The notes: generated from the letters alone by a model not told the origin. Positions 49,118 through 61,335 are shown, numbered from the stretch's first letter. The stretch is 64,000 nucleotides of DNA from Inia geoffrensis (GCA_036417435.1 CM070911.1:1240001-1304000), one strand, 5' to 3'. Numbers and translations are program-made.

Positions 49118-49955
49118 AATATGGCAATTCTTCCTGAATTGTTCTACAGTGACAATTTCAATGCAATCTCAATCAAACTCCTAGCAACCATTTGCTAAGG
49201 AAATTGACAACCTGATTCTGAAATTCACATGTTAAAGGACCGAGATTAGCCCAAGCAACTTTGCAAAAGAGCAAAGTCAGAGAATTAACACAACCTGATT
49301 TCAATATTTATTATAGAGCTACAGTAATCAATATAGCATGGCACTGACATAAAGACAACTATGCTGACCAGTAGAACGAATTGAGAGTGCAGAAATAGAC
49401 CCACACGTATATGGACAACTGATTGTTTTCACTAAGATGAAAAGGCAATTAATGGAGAAAGTATACTCTTTTCAACAAATAGGGCTGGAACAATTGGATA
49501 ACCATAATAAAAAATCAAATAAACTTTAATCCATACCTTGCACCATAAATAAATTGAAATAGATTATAAACCAACAGTAAAATATGAAACACTAAAACTT
49601 CTAGAAGAAAATGTAGCCAAAGGTCTTTAAGACTTTGAGTCAGCAAATATTTTTAGATACAATATCAAATGTACAATCTATAAAAGAACATAGTGTTAAT
49701 TCAGACTTCATTAAAATGAAAAAGGTCTGTTCTTCAAAATGCACATTTGAGAGAATGAAAAGATAAGCCACAATCTGGGAGAAAATATTTGCAGATCATA
49801 TGAAGGACATGTAACTAGACTACGTGAGGGGCCCTTAATTCAGTAATAACCAAACGCTCACCCAGATTTTTTTTTTTAATATGGGCAAATGAGTTGAACA
49901 GATTCTTTACCAAAAAAGACATATGGATGGCAAATAAGCACATGAAAACTTATGT

Positions 49956-51391
49956 TATGGAGCACATGTGGAGTTTATATCAATGATAACTTAATCGATC
50001 TGCTAAAACCACAAGAGGAGTTGGTCAAGCAGACGGAAGAGCCAGTGTGGACACTCAACTTTATCTCCAGGGTCTGTCCCTTCTCTCCTTTTGAAGGCCT
50101 GAGATATTTACTGCAAAGGCTCAAAGTGGGCACAGCGTGATGGAGTCCCAGCTTCACTCATATTCTTGGCCTATAAAAGGTCGTGTAAATTTAGGGCCTT
50201 TCCCTCCATAATGTGAAATAAAAAGCATACCGACTTGACTATCTGAGAGACAACATTTTGGCATAAGTGGATAAATCTGGTCAAGAGGAAATGGTATCTC
50301 CTGCCTTAATGGAAAGAAGGGATTTTTAAGTCAGGAAGATGCTGTCACATTGGAAAGAGTGACTGGTAAACGGAGGGGTTGAGGGCAGTGAGAACCAGTC
50401 TTACCGCTGGGCTTGGTGAGCCATGGTGCTTGGTGTCTTCTCATTCCTAGGGTCCCAGAGAAAAGCTCTGAGCAGAAGTTCTTTATATGGCCAATAGCAA
50501 ATCCCACAGGCGGTTTAGTGCGGGGCCTGGGTACAGGAACTAGGAGAGACTTACAACTGCCAACGGGGAAGGGTGTAGCAATCGGTGTTTTTCTAATTTT
50601 GTAAAAGGCACTCGGCCTCCAGCCTTCTCTCCCTTGCAGAGGGTGAGCTGATTGTCCCACTCAAGGCCGGCCCCGACACACAGGGACCCGGGGCAGGGGG
50701 AAGTGCGTGTCAGTGGACCAGTGTGGGGAGGGAGGAAAAATGGGAATGAACGTGCATGGTGTCCCCATACCCAGGACAGTGCGAAGACGTCATGGTGATG
50801 ATCTCAGTGTAAAGAGGGAGGAGGGGGAGAGAAAGAAGGGAATTTACAGAGGAGAACAAGCATGATAAAAGCAAGGAGTGACCGGGTGAACGCCTATTGG
50901 CATTCAGCAATGGAAACGTGCGCGCCTGGGAATGTTTGGTTTTGGTAAACTTCTCCCCGCGACCACTTTCCTTCTGTTAAACTGTGCTTCTTCCCAGAGA
51001 TGTTCCTGACGTGGCTCCGAAGGTGTTTTTCATGCAACGGTACAGTCACTTCAGATGTTTCCTGAAGGACTGGGGGCTAAACCACAGTCCCCCAAAGGGG
51101 GTGGACTGTCAGGGGCTAGGTTTGGGAATCTCTCGGACTTTCTTGATGGTGAATTATTAGTCTGTGCCTGCTGACTTTTTCTAGCTAACTAAATTCAGGT
51201 TCAAGATTGTCATAAGGACTGGCAACATAAATCTGATTTGGGCAGAGAAAAATCCTGTTCAGAGCTTTTAAGGGTTGCAGAGGGCATCTGAGGTCCCTGA
51301 TGGGGACTGGCCCGTCCCATAGCCAGCGTGTCCAGGCAGAGCCACTGAGAAAAAAGTAATAGGATGGGAAACAAAATACTATTATTGAATA

Positions 51392-51426
<35 letters not shown>

Positions 51427-52100
51427 GGGGAGGGGGGAGAAGGGGTTGGGGAAAAGAGAGAATGCAGAGACCAGATTCCTCCCACAGAGGTAGGTGCTGG
51501 GTTCCTTCACCTTTAGTTTTCCTGAGACGGGAACTCTGGCTCTGCAAGTGTATAACCTGTTCTCCTTTGTTAACTAAACTGTAGTAAGATTGTACCTGAT
51601 CAAAACAAAAACACCTTGAAATATGAACAACTTAGGGAGATTTGCATTAAAGGAGAAATTTTCGGTGAAAAAGTCTTCAATTTCCAGAAGAGTGGAGGTC
51701 TAAAGACCCAATTCCTGGGTGAAAATTTTACAAGCCTTTTGTAAAATACCCAGCACTTCTTGTGGACACCACCTTACGTGCCAGGGCTGCAGTGGGCAAG
51801 CCCGAGGACCGCACACAGACTCAGACAGCGAAGTAAGTGATGGACAAACTTTGGGGCTCCCAACCTTGCCTAAAGTCAGCCCATTAACATTGTGATGTCT
51901 TCTCTCACTTTAACTTGTTAACTGTTCATGATTTTTCCTAAACTTTAATAGATAGAACCTTGTTTTCTTCCCACTGTACTTTAAGGGCTATTGAACTTTG
52001 GGGCTATGAAATACACATATATGCATATGTGTATAATATAATATATACTTTTATATAATATCTTATATAATATTTAAAACTATATAATATTTATTTTATT
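49956..52100. other. Intergenic; (GA)n microsatellite
   Basis: No gene seen. A GA run lies at 51395-51425, and AT-rich 'tatataatat' text lies at 52015-52105 just before the next L1. Confidence 0.5.
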
Positions 52101-52105
52101 TAATT

Positions 52106-52968
52106 TATTTTTTTAACATCTTTATTGGAGTATAATTGCTTTACAGTGCTGTGTTTGTTTCTGCTGTATAACAAAGTAAATCAGCTATACATATACATAT
52201 ATCCCCATATCCCCTCCCTCTTGCGTCTTCCTCCCACCCTCCCTATCACACCCCTCTAGGTGGTGACAAAGCACCGAGCTGATCTCCCTGCGCTATGCGG
52301 CTGCTTCCCACTAGCTATCTATTTTACGTTTGGTAGTGTATATATGTCAGTGCAACTCTCTCACTTCGTCCCAGCTTACCCTTCCCCCTCCCGGTGTCCT
52401 CAGGTCTATTCTCTACAACTGCATCTTTGTTCCTGTCATGACCCTAGGTTCATCAGAACCATCTTTTTTCCTTTTAGATTCCATATATATGTGTTAACAT
52501 ACGCTATTTGTTTTTCTCTTTCTGACTTCACTCTGTATGACAGACTCTAGGTCCATCCAACTCACCACAAATAACTCAGTTTCGTTTCTTCTTATGGCTG
52601 AGTAATATTCCATTGTATATATGTGCCACACCTTCTTTATCCATTCATCTGTCGATGGACACTTAGGTTGCTTCCATGTCCTGGCTATTGTAAATAGTGC
52701 TGCAGTGAACATTATGGTACATGACTCTTTTTGAATTATGGTTTTCTCAGGGTATATGCCCAGTAGTGGGATTGCTGGGTCGTATGGTATTTCTATTTTT
52801 AGTGTTTTAAGGAACCTCCATACTGTTCTCCATAGTGGATGTATCAATTTACATTCCCACCAACAGTGCAAGAGGGTTCCCTTTTCTCCACACCCTCTCC
52901 AGCATTTATTGTTTGTAGATTTTTTGTTGATGGCCATTGTGACTGGTGTGAGGTGATAACCTCATTGT
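52106..52968 (-). mobile_element. LINE-1 3' end, minus strand
   Basis: The same L1 3' region as at 18409-19315, in the same orientation: T-rich tail, 3' UTR, then ORF2 C-terminus (open from 52937 to 52494). The C-X3-C-X7-H-X4-C motif is retained. The frame shifts near the C-terminus through loss of a few bases relative to the copy at 1156-2283. It is 5' truncated. AT-rich flanks ('tataatatttattttat' and 'tataatacattttat') may be a degraded target duplication. Confidence 0.92.
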
Positions 52969-52979
52969 ATAATACATTT

Positions 52980-55260
52980 TATAGTAACAGAACTCAATGA
53001 GAAAGAGTTCAGTATTTAAAAAAAAATATTTCTGCAATTCTGTATTTTTCTTAAGTTATGGATTTACAAACATCTGTAGGAGTTAAATATTTTATACAGA
53101 TGTTTGTAAAGGAAAGAGTAGAATGCTGCCTAGATCCTTTCTCTTCTCAAGAAGACCACCTTAGTGAGGGGTCAGGTAGCCCTAGACTAGATCACGGACA
53201 CACTCAGCTTTGTTAATGTTCCCCCACCTCCTTGACAGGAGGGATCTTACACTCCACGATACCTAATTATACTTTTAAATAAAACTTTAAGTTTGTCATG
53301 ACAAAGTTCTAATGTAATGGCTATGGAATGTAAAACATCAGATTTTTTTCCAACGGATAATTCTTACAATTGTCATTTTAAAAATATTGGAAAGTATCAT
53401 AAAAAGGACAGATTTAAAAGACAAAGTGCCATGATGAGACCCGAAGCTGAGCAGCAGTAGCCTTCATGGCATACAGAGTGTGGGCGTCCTCCCTTGTGTC
53501 CTGTCCACTGTGTGGGAGTGGTCCTCAGGGCCCTTTAAACTATGCAGTGAATGCGGCGGGCGTGGCCTCCCCTCGCACCAACCAATCACCTTCAGAGGAG
53601 AGTCAGCCCCTGGGAAGATGTCTGGGCTGAGCCTCAAGCCACTGGGGCATCATGCCTCTACCTGTGAGTCACCCTTAAAGACCAGAGCTGAGTCAAGACG
53701 AGCAAAACCAATAATGGATGAAAGAACTAGAATAAGCGAGTTGAACAAGACCAAGTACCAGCCCCTCCATATCCTTTCGTACTCATAAAGATCTGCTGCA
53801 GGTTTTTCTAGGTAAATTTCTGCTATTAAAGATAATTTGAAGAAAATAATTTAAGTGCATTTATTGATTTTGGAGTTAAATCAGGCACAAATGAAGTCAG
53901 ATTCATAAACTTTTACATTCCTCCTACAAAGTGTATTCAACGTTCTGTGGTTTTAAGAACTAAAATCTCATTCTTGTTTGGTTCCATAGTGACATGTGGC
54001 ATTAGGCATTTCCAAAAACAGCTGATTTGTTAGACTGCAGGAAAATATTAATTTTTAAATTACTTCCTCTATACTTTCAACCATTTGCCTTCATATATTT
54101 TTTACAAGACTTCATAGGCCAATTCCTGTCTTTACAAGATTGCATTCAAAAAGTGACTAGAAGTTCAAAGTCCAAAAGCCTTTTTTGCACTTAGCTTTCA
54201 GATGGGAAAGATATCTACCCGGCATATTTTGTTTCTTTATTTTCATTTCGGAATGTCTTCAATTTTTTTTTAAGTACAATAAAAAAGAGTTTTAAGGAAA
54301 AGCTTTGCAAACACAGGAAGGCTCCGTATGAAAACAAGATCATGGTTGAAACTATTCTACCGCCAGCCTACTCCAAGTGGGTCAATAAAAGAAGACATGA
54401 AAAGCGAATCAGACTCATTGATATAAGGTCAAGGATGGTGTGACCCTAGCAGACTTTTGTTGCTTTGAGTTGAGGGGTGAGATGTGTCTGTTTTGTGATG
54501 CTCTTGTAAGATGACTATCTGGAAATGGCTCATCTAAACATGCTATTGGGTAGGAAAGAGAGTGAATGGACACGAGTCATTTAAGGAGAACGGCCAGTTT
54601 GAGTTCATAGACCAACTTCCAATGAACTGGATCTTCTGCATTCTTCATAAGGAAACATTCTATGAAAAGTCCCTCCCTCCTTGCCTCTGTGGGAGCTTAC
54701 GGTGCTCTCCCTTATTTAAAAATAGAAGGCATCATAGCAACAGATGGCAGCCCGGAAAAGGAGTCCAGCTGAGATTTTCTAACAGACAGCAAAGGATGAA
54801 GGTTGACAGGCTCAGCATTAACTGTGCAAAATTAATATCCCAGAGAGATGGAGAGAATTAAGTGACTACAACACCGCTCCTTTCTAATTTTAAGTGTTTG
54901 CAGGTGAGAAGGGAAGGAACTAGAGCAGCATGAGTCTATTTTTCCACTAAGAAGATAAATAAGGACACATTTGAAACCGAGAAAGGCCCAAGACCACGCT
55001 GGTTCATGGGCGTGTGACCTGGGCAGTCAGAAGGGCCCAGCACTTGGTTGAAGGTTCTGCTGTTGCTGTCTTGGAATTCTTAATGATGCCTGAAGAAAAG
55101 ACCCTGCATTTTCATTTTTCACTGGCCCCACAAATCACGTAGGTAGTCCTGGCTCAGGGATCCACCTTTAGAGAGGTACCTTTTTTGCTATCATTAAAAG
55201 GTTTCTCCCCAGTCTCCTTGCTTTAAACCAGATCTGCCCTCTGGTCCATGAGGAGACTCG
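52980..55260. other. Intergenic; repeat-poor, no gene seen
   Basis: No confident repeat. The block 54680-54900 is repeat-free and has a MEF2-type site (TTAAAAATAG, about 54716-54725); possible regulatory sequence, unproven. Confidence 0.45.
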
Positions 55261-55264
55261 GCTC

Positions 55265-55322
55265 CAAATCTGCCCTTGCCTTCACCTTCTTGGTGAAGGG
55301 CAAATCTGCCCTTGCCTTCACC
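55265..55322. repeat. 36-bp-period tandem duplication with hairpin
   Basis: The 22-base segment at 55265-55286 is repeated exactly at 55301-55322. Between them CCTTCACC (55279-55286) and GGTGAAGG (55292-55299) form an 8-bp stem with loop TTCTT. One copy of the hairpin's left arm remains at the right end. Confidence 0.92.
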
Positions 55323-55562
55323 CCCTTGACCAATCAGAGCCACCTCCTCTGGTTCATCTGTACATCAGTGTTTGTCAGTCTGGGAAGGGGTCATAATTAC
55401 CCTCCCACCCCTGCTGCCAGTGTCTGAGTCACAGGTAGGGACAGGAGTTGGGAGTCTCCTCCCTTTTGAAAGCTCCAAAGGTAATACTATGTGCACCTGC
55501 CATCTTCCTCCCTCCCTCCCCACTCCCAGCTCCAACCCCACCCACAGCTCCCAGGCCACTTG

Positions 55563-55574
55563 CCCTCATTTCTT
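55563..55574. repeat. Target-site duplication of long SINE, left
   Basis: CCCTCATTTCTT, one mismatch from CCTTCATTTCTT at 55924-55935. Confidence 0.75.
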
Positions 55575-55921
55575 TCTTTTTAGTTTTTTCTTTTCTGTGG
55601 CTGTGTTGGGTCTTTGTTGCTAAGCATGGGCTTTCTCTAGTTGCGGTGAGTGGGGACTACTCTTCCTTGTGGTGCGCGGCCTTCTCATTGCAGTGGCTTC
55701 TCTTGTTGCAGAGCACGGGCTCTAGGGCTCATGGGCTTCAGTAGTTGTGGCGCATGGGCTCAGTAGTTGTGGGTAGCAGGCTCTAGAGTGCAGGCTCAGT
55801 AGTTGTGGCACACAGGCTTAGTTGCTTCACAGCATGTGGTATCTTCCCGGACCGGGGATCAAACCTGTGTCTCCTGCATTGGCAGGCGGATTCCTAACCA
55901 CTGCGCAACCAGGGAAGTCCC
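55575..55921 (-). mobile_element. Long CHR-family SINE, minus strand
   Basis: Antisense copy of the long SINE type seen at 21305-21641: 'ggctgtgttgggtctttgtt' at the tail side, repeated 'cagtagttgtgg' units in the body and the tRNA-type head 'actgcgcaaccagggaagtc' at the end. The B-box side is more intact here ('accggggatcaaacctgtg') than in the other long copy. Confidence 0.92.
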
Positions 55922-55923
55922 CA

Positions 55924-55935
55924 CCTTCATTTCTT
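55924..55935. repeat. Target-site duplication of long SINE, right
   Basis: Near-identical partner of 55563-55574. Confidence 0.75.
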
Positions 55936-57720
55936 GCGGAATTAGTCCAAGAACCTGGAAACTCCAGCATGACTTCCCTCAATTCATTTTCCATAATTCA
56001 GGCAGAGATATTATGAAAGTGGTACCCTCATTCCACTCTGCCCTGTCTTTGGGGGCAGGAGGAAATAGTGCCCAGCTTTCTCACAGAAGCCCAGGGAGGT
56101 GCGCAATCAGATCTCAAGGGAAATAGCTGTCCGTTCACCAGGAAAGTGAGCTCCTGGGTGGTGGGGACCTGGCCCCAGCCAGGATTCATGATCATCACTG
56201 TGCTCAAGTGCAGAGGTCAGAGGTCAGTCATTGAGCAGTGCTGTTATTTCTCCCCGCCGTCCCTCTCTTCACCGCACACATGAGCACACGCATGCACACA
56301 CACACACACACACATACACTTGTGCACACACCACACACACTTGCATCCACACCCCACAACAGGCCCTGAGTGTTCCCACACTGTTGGCATAAAGGCATCT
56401 CCATGGACAAACTTTGGCTTAGAGGACACTTGTGCACGTTTGAGAGAAAGAGAACTCTGGAGACAGAGAGGGAGGCGGTGCTGGTGGGACCTGGACACAG
56501 GGAGGGACTGGGGCTCCAGGCAGGCAGGATGCCGGGCCGGGGGCGGGGCTTAGAGGAGGGAGGCCCAGTGCGGTGCTCTCTGCCCTGGCGATGGTTGGCC
56601 CATGAGGAGGCAGAGCCAACCTACAGGGTCAGGGGACCATGGGGGCTCGGACCAGGTGGGTGTCAGCCGCATCACGATCTAGGGGGCCGCAGCTCTGGAG
56701 GAAGCACTCAATAACTTGCTCAGCAGCTCACCAGGTGCAAGAAAAGGAAACGTTAGTCCTTGCGTGCCTGGGCCTCCGGATTGACGGTCCCACTGTCGCA
56801 CAGCACAGGCACCCAGTGCAGGGAACAAATAAAACCTCTCCACGCCCAAACCAGAAACAAAAACAAAAACAAAAAGAAGTAAACGGGTCCAAACCACACA
56901 GTCACCAAGAGCCTGCCTTCCAAGGCACCAGGCATCCTTGAAAACGGGCTGATGGGAAGGGACCTGCCCCACAGTCTCTGGGCTGTGACAACCCCCTGGG
57001 ACTGGGACAGTAGCCAGCTGTGAGGGGCAGAAGGGAGCACACAGCACCAAGCCCAAGTAGCACCCCCGGATTTAATTTAGGTAAACGGTGAGTGACTTGG
57101 GCTGGCACCTGCTCACCTTCCCCTCCAGCTGCACAGTTGGTGTAGCTTACATTGACCTTGGGGATCACTTTCCAAGCCACTGCATCGTGCCTCCCTTCGG
57201 GTGGCACCTGAAGACACCGAAATAACAGGTCGATTTCCTTCTAATCAGTGGAAAGGAGAGTAGGGTTGGAGGGAGGAGGCTGGTGGGTGGGAGATGATAG
57301 ACAAGACTTGATCTTAGTTTAACAGTCCTCCTACAGCCCTAGGTGAACCCCGTGAGGTTCTCTGTGCCTTGCGGGGCCGCTGATGGGTCACAAGTGTTCC
57401 ACAGCCTCTGGATTTGGGGGCCAGGTCAGCAGCCGGCGCCCCACAACGTCTTTGTCTGTTGGTTTTTCTACATAGCTGCCTGGCCTTCGATGCTAAACCC
57501 TTCTCTGGCTCAGCTGCTCCCCTACACATGGGGACTTGCTTTTCAGGTTAATGTCCCCCACGAAGGCAGAGTCTGGTATGGGGGCCAGATCAGCATGTGC
57601 TAACTGGGCATACGAATTATAAAATAAAGGAGTATCATGGGAAACTTGAGACAGAAAGATATCCTCAAAAAGCGGCATGAGGAGGCGTTTAGGTCTCTGT
57701 AAATGAGAGAAAGGCTCAGG
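55936..57720. other. Intergenic; GC-rich patch, no gene seen
   Basis: Contains a (CA)n run at 56294-56314 and a GC-rich stretch (56500-56700) with a GC box (GGGGCGGGGC at about 56540). ORFs up to 125 codons on both strands here overlap one another and are not supported. Confidence 0.5.
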
Positions 57721-57724
57721 TCTG

Positions 57725-57945
57725 TTTCTCCAACCTTCTGTGGTGCTTGTTCTGTGCCAGGCACCTGTCTGGGCTCAGTGGGTCCAAGGGACAACCTGTG
57801 AGTCAGGAGCTCTCCTGGTTGCATCCTCCAGGTGGGAAAGTCAGTGCACGAGAGCTGAGCAGCTCGTCCGGTCAGAGTAAGGACGGGAATGGAACTTGGA
57901 CGTGGGCTGGTCTGGCTCCAGAGTCCTAGTGTGTAGCCTCCGTGC
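57725..57945 (-). mobile_element. MIR SINE, diverged
   Basis: 'gcttgttctgtgccaggcac' at the left and 'ggctggtctggctccagagt' at the right are the two ends of an antisense MIR, with the degraded core between. Confidence 0.75.
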
Positions 57946-57949
57946 ACTA

Positions 57950-59335
57950 AGTCATGATGAGGCAAGAGGTGGACGGATTGACCACTGTGTCCGTTTCTGC
58001 TCTTTTTAGCATCTTGTCTGCCTTTTCAGTGTATCCATGAGCCAGGCCCTGGGGGCTGCACAGCAGGGAGAGCCCCAAAAAGAGGCCAGAACCCACTGTT
58101 TGGACTCATTACACCTAAAACTCTCAGTAACAATTGTGAGGACATTTGTATACTTGTCAGTGTGTTGGTTTGTCCATCACATGTGAAAATCAGGAATAGC
58201 TAGGGGCTCACCCCTCAGTGCCTTTTAAACATCATAAATCATGAGTAATAAAAGGTAGATTAATTAAATATAATTTACCTACAACAAAATGCACCCAATT
58301 CAAGGGCCAACTGGAGAGTTCTCAGAATATCCACAGAGCTCGCCCAGCGCCTCTGGCATTTCCCGCTGATGTTCTCTTGCTCTCCCAAGGGCAGTGTGTC
58401 CGGCGTGCCCATCCTGCCTGTGACCTTTCCAGCATCAGTGTCCCCATGGCCAGGGCAGAGTGCAGCTTCCTGTGGGCCTCTCTAGCCCCCACCCGTGGCC
58501 TCTCTCTACAGCCAGTTGCATCTCCTGCTCTGTGCCCAACGTGACCACCCGGTTCCAGTCCGGAGTCCCACTCAGCACGCGGCACACACGCCTCTCCTCT
58601 CCCGCCATCTCTGTCTTTGTGAAATTCGGTCTATTTTTCTGGAACGGCCTCCCAGGCGTGCCGCAGGTGGATGCCGACTTCAGGCCCTGTTGTAACGCCT
58701 TGAGTCTTCCCGGAAAGCATGAAGGGAGATCCTTTCCACGTTGAATAAAAATGGTGGTTATACTTTGTTTTTTACTCAGAACCTGCTTTGTCTTTTAGAG
58801 TTATTCTCAATGGTAGGCACCCTCGCCTTCACCTTGCTTCACCTGTTACCAATATCTGACTCAGCAGGTCACTCATTCCTCCTACAAATACCTTCCTCTC
58901 TTGATTTCCAGGCATCAGCATCCTGGGCAGCCTTCCACTGGTAGGCGTGCTGCTTCCCAGCTTTCTGTGCTGGGTCCTTTTTTCAGCCTTGACCTTGGAG
59001 TGTCAGGGCTCAGCACTCAGACCTCTTCTCTCCTCCTCTCTTTTTTTTGTCAACCTCATCTGGTCTCAGGGCGTGGAATGCCCCCTCTATACCCATGACT
59101 CCCAGAAGCATCATTCCAGACTGAAACTTGTCTCTTAACTTCAGGAGACCGGCTTGGCATTTCCACTCAGTAGGTAACTGGCATCTCAGACTCCACATTG
59201 GGACTCCTGTGTTTCCCACAAATTTATGCCTCCTAGACTAGCTGCCAGGTCAGGAAGATGTTTGACTGAGAAGCCTACCAAGGGTCTGGTGCAGAATGGG
59301 GCCAGCAAACCAGGTTCTCCATTAGGGGCACAAAC
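57950..59335. other. Intergenic; possible ancient LINE remnants
   Basis: Pyrimidine-rich text at 58480-58740 ('tctggaacggcctcccaggc') and 58810-59250 ('ctggcatctcagactccaca') is reminiscent of L2-like or other old interspersed repeats but too diverged for a firm call. No gene seen. Confidence 0.35.
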
Positions 59336-59339
59336 AGTC

Positions 59340-59600
59340 ACGAGAAAAGGGAACGAGTATGTGCTGACCCCTCCCACTTGTCAGACACTGTGCTCTCCGA
59401 TTCAGGTATTTGCTCACTGAAACCTCCAGATATTCTGAAAGCATATATAGATCATTAATGCCATCTTGTAGCTGAGAAAATGGGCACTCAGAGACATCGA
59501 TTAAACTGCCTAACGTCACATAGCTCATCATGACCAGTAAACACTCAGGATTAAGCCCAAGGCTGTTGATGCTCATACCTGGTCCATCCATGTACGAGGA
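59340..59600 (-). mobile_element. MIR SINE, nearly full length
   Basis: 'acttgtcagacactgtgctc', 'tagctgagaaaatgggcact' and 'cctaacgtcacatagctcat' match antisense MIR in order. Confidence 0.8.
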
Positions 59601-59719
59601 TGGGAGACAGTACACTCAGCACTTAATGTCAAAGACAGGGCAGGGGTGCAGTCTGTACGTATCCTCTGTCAGGTTCAATATCTCGGTAGGTGTTTTAGCC
59701 TCATAATAAGCTTGAGAAC

Positions 59720-59728
59720 AACTATGCA
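59720..59728. repeat. Target-site duplication of L1, left
   Basis: AACTATGCA, repeated at 60064-60072. Confidence 0.7.
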
Positions 59729-60063
59729 AGAGAACAGACTTGTGGTTGCCAAGTTGTGGGGAAGGAGCAGGGATGGACTGGGAGTTTTGGTTGCTAAGGA
59801 GGTGGGTGTGTGGGAGAGATGGGTTCGGAGTTTGGGATGAGCAGCTGAAAACTATTATGTATGGGACGGTAAACAACAAGGTCCTACTGTAGAGCACAGG
59901 GAACTATAGTCAATATCTTGTGATAAAGCATAATGGAAAAGAATATGAAAAAGAATATATATATATATATATATATGTATGTATAACTGAATCACTTTGC
60001 TGTACAGCAGGAATTAACACAACTTCCATACTTCAATAAAATAAATTTTTAGAAAAAGAGTGT
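59729..60063 (+). mobile_element. LINE-1 3' UTR, older subfamily
   Basis: 'acttgtggttgccaagttgt', 'gtcctactgtagagcacagg', 'gaactatagtcaatatcttg' and 'gaaaaagaatatatat' parallel the L1 at 5149-5662. It ends with an A-rich tail near 60040-60060. Strongly 5' truncated, with no ORF2 left, and flanked by a 9-bp duplication. Confidence 0.88.
59955..59976. repeat. (AT)n microsatellite inside L1 3' UTR
   Basis: Eleven AT units at the same 3' UTR position as the run at 5537-5572. Confidence 0.93.
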
Positions 60064-60072
60064 AACTATGCA

Positions 60073-61335
60073 GAAGTCTATCATAAGACTCCGGATCATC
60101 ACAGGCGAGATATTTAAATTTAAAATGTGTGCAACAGGCTTAAAATAATGACTTAACTAGTGATTCAATTCAATCACCACTGAGTTACATTTTAAAACAG
60201 TCAAATGGAAAAGAAACTCAGTATCACCTAATGAATGGGTGTCTTGCCTAAATGATATCAAACATTTTTGATAACTGTTATTCATTAGTGTAAGATTTCT
60301 TGCCCAAATCACAGATATAGAGAATTTTAGAATTGGAAGGAAGCGTAAAGACTTTTTTTTTTTGGTTAAATCTTCTTATTTTACAGGTAAGGTATTTATC
60401 TTGATACACATGATTTTTGAGTTGAAAAAAAATAAATCTTTTTAAGGTAAGAATATGCATTACAGTCTAGAAGTACATTCTCTTCATAAAACATTAAAAT
60501 AGCCTCCATTTATATAATTTAACACAAGAAAGGTTTCAATCTTAACATTACACAGATGAGCTGTAAATACGTCATATCATCTTCTGCCAAACACCTTAAA
60601 ATTCACAAAATACGGGGTCATTTTAGTCATTTCTTTTGAAGGTAACAGGAAAGGACTGAATATTTACTCAGCCAATACAAAAAAGTTATGCCAGATCCTT
60701 AGGCAGACTGATTACACTAACATATTACAAGAAGGTTGTGCTGGACATTTGTGTATATTACCTTTATAATTTTAAAACATTTAGGACAAGTGCAAGCTAA
60801 TAACAAGAACTGTATGCGGTAGATAAGGATATCAAGTAGTGTGAAAGTCTTCTAAAATACCCAGTTAGGGCCCTCATTCCCATCCTTCTGCAGAAAGCAA
60901 CTCGTTGGGAGCTCGACTAGGGATGTCCTGCGCCTTTACAACCATATCTGTGTATGTACATATAAATACATGAATATACATATGCATAGGTCTATGTTAG
61001 ACATATTTCATATATCTAAGTGTAGATACATGTTTAACATGACATTTTATACAAATGGACTCGTGACTCAATAAGGTTGAATTGACTTCTTTATATACAT
61101 ATATACAACCTTGATTAGCGTTTCTAGATCTGCTTCATTTTTTAACGCACAGCATCCCTTTTTTCTTTTTATGTTCCCTGTTTAGAATAGTAATATAGAC
61201 AACCCAGTTTATTAAACTAGAGAGTTCTTATCAGCGCTTCCCAGAGTCCTCTGGGCTTGATAATGTAATTTACAAGTTTTGATCTCTAAGCAGTATAAGA
61301 GCAGAATGGACTGCATTCTCTCCCCAGGCCCACAC
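60073..61335. other. Intergenic, AT-rich, no gene seen
   Basis: AT-rich with 'catatatacatat'-type stretches (60950-61110). No recognised repeat or gene. Confidence 0.5.

Larger units (their letters stand above)
44680..49952 (+). mobile_element. Ancient L1 (L1M lineage), 5' region to ORF2, degraded
   Basis: One long A-rich sense-oriented LINE. It opens with L1-type 5' text ('ctcccgacaaagatggaata'), followed by ORF1-like text (45330-46350). ORF2-like text is recognisable from about 47200: the segment 'gatgacttcactggtgaatt', then 'catgaacatagatgcagaaa', then the reverse transcriptase active-site region (residues FVDD at 48557-48568), and thumb/C-terminal text up to about 49950. Frames are broken everywhere. 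The last ORF2 part and the 3' UTR are missing, which is unusual because L1s normally lose the 5' end. A CHR-2-type SINE interrupts it at 48887-49105 and a GA microsatellite lies at 47675-47725. Confidence 0.82.

Noticed and set aside
50160..50230. TATAAAAG with nearby AATAAA-like motif
   Set aside because: Single motifs in unique DNA with no ORF, CpG cluster or other promoter elements nearby.
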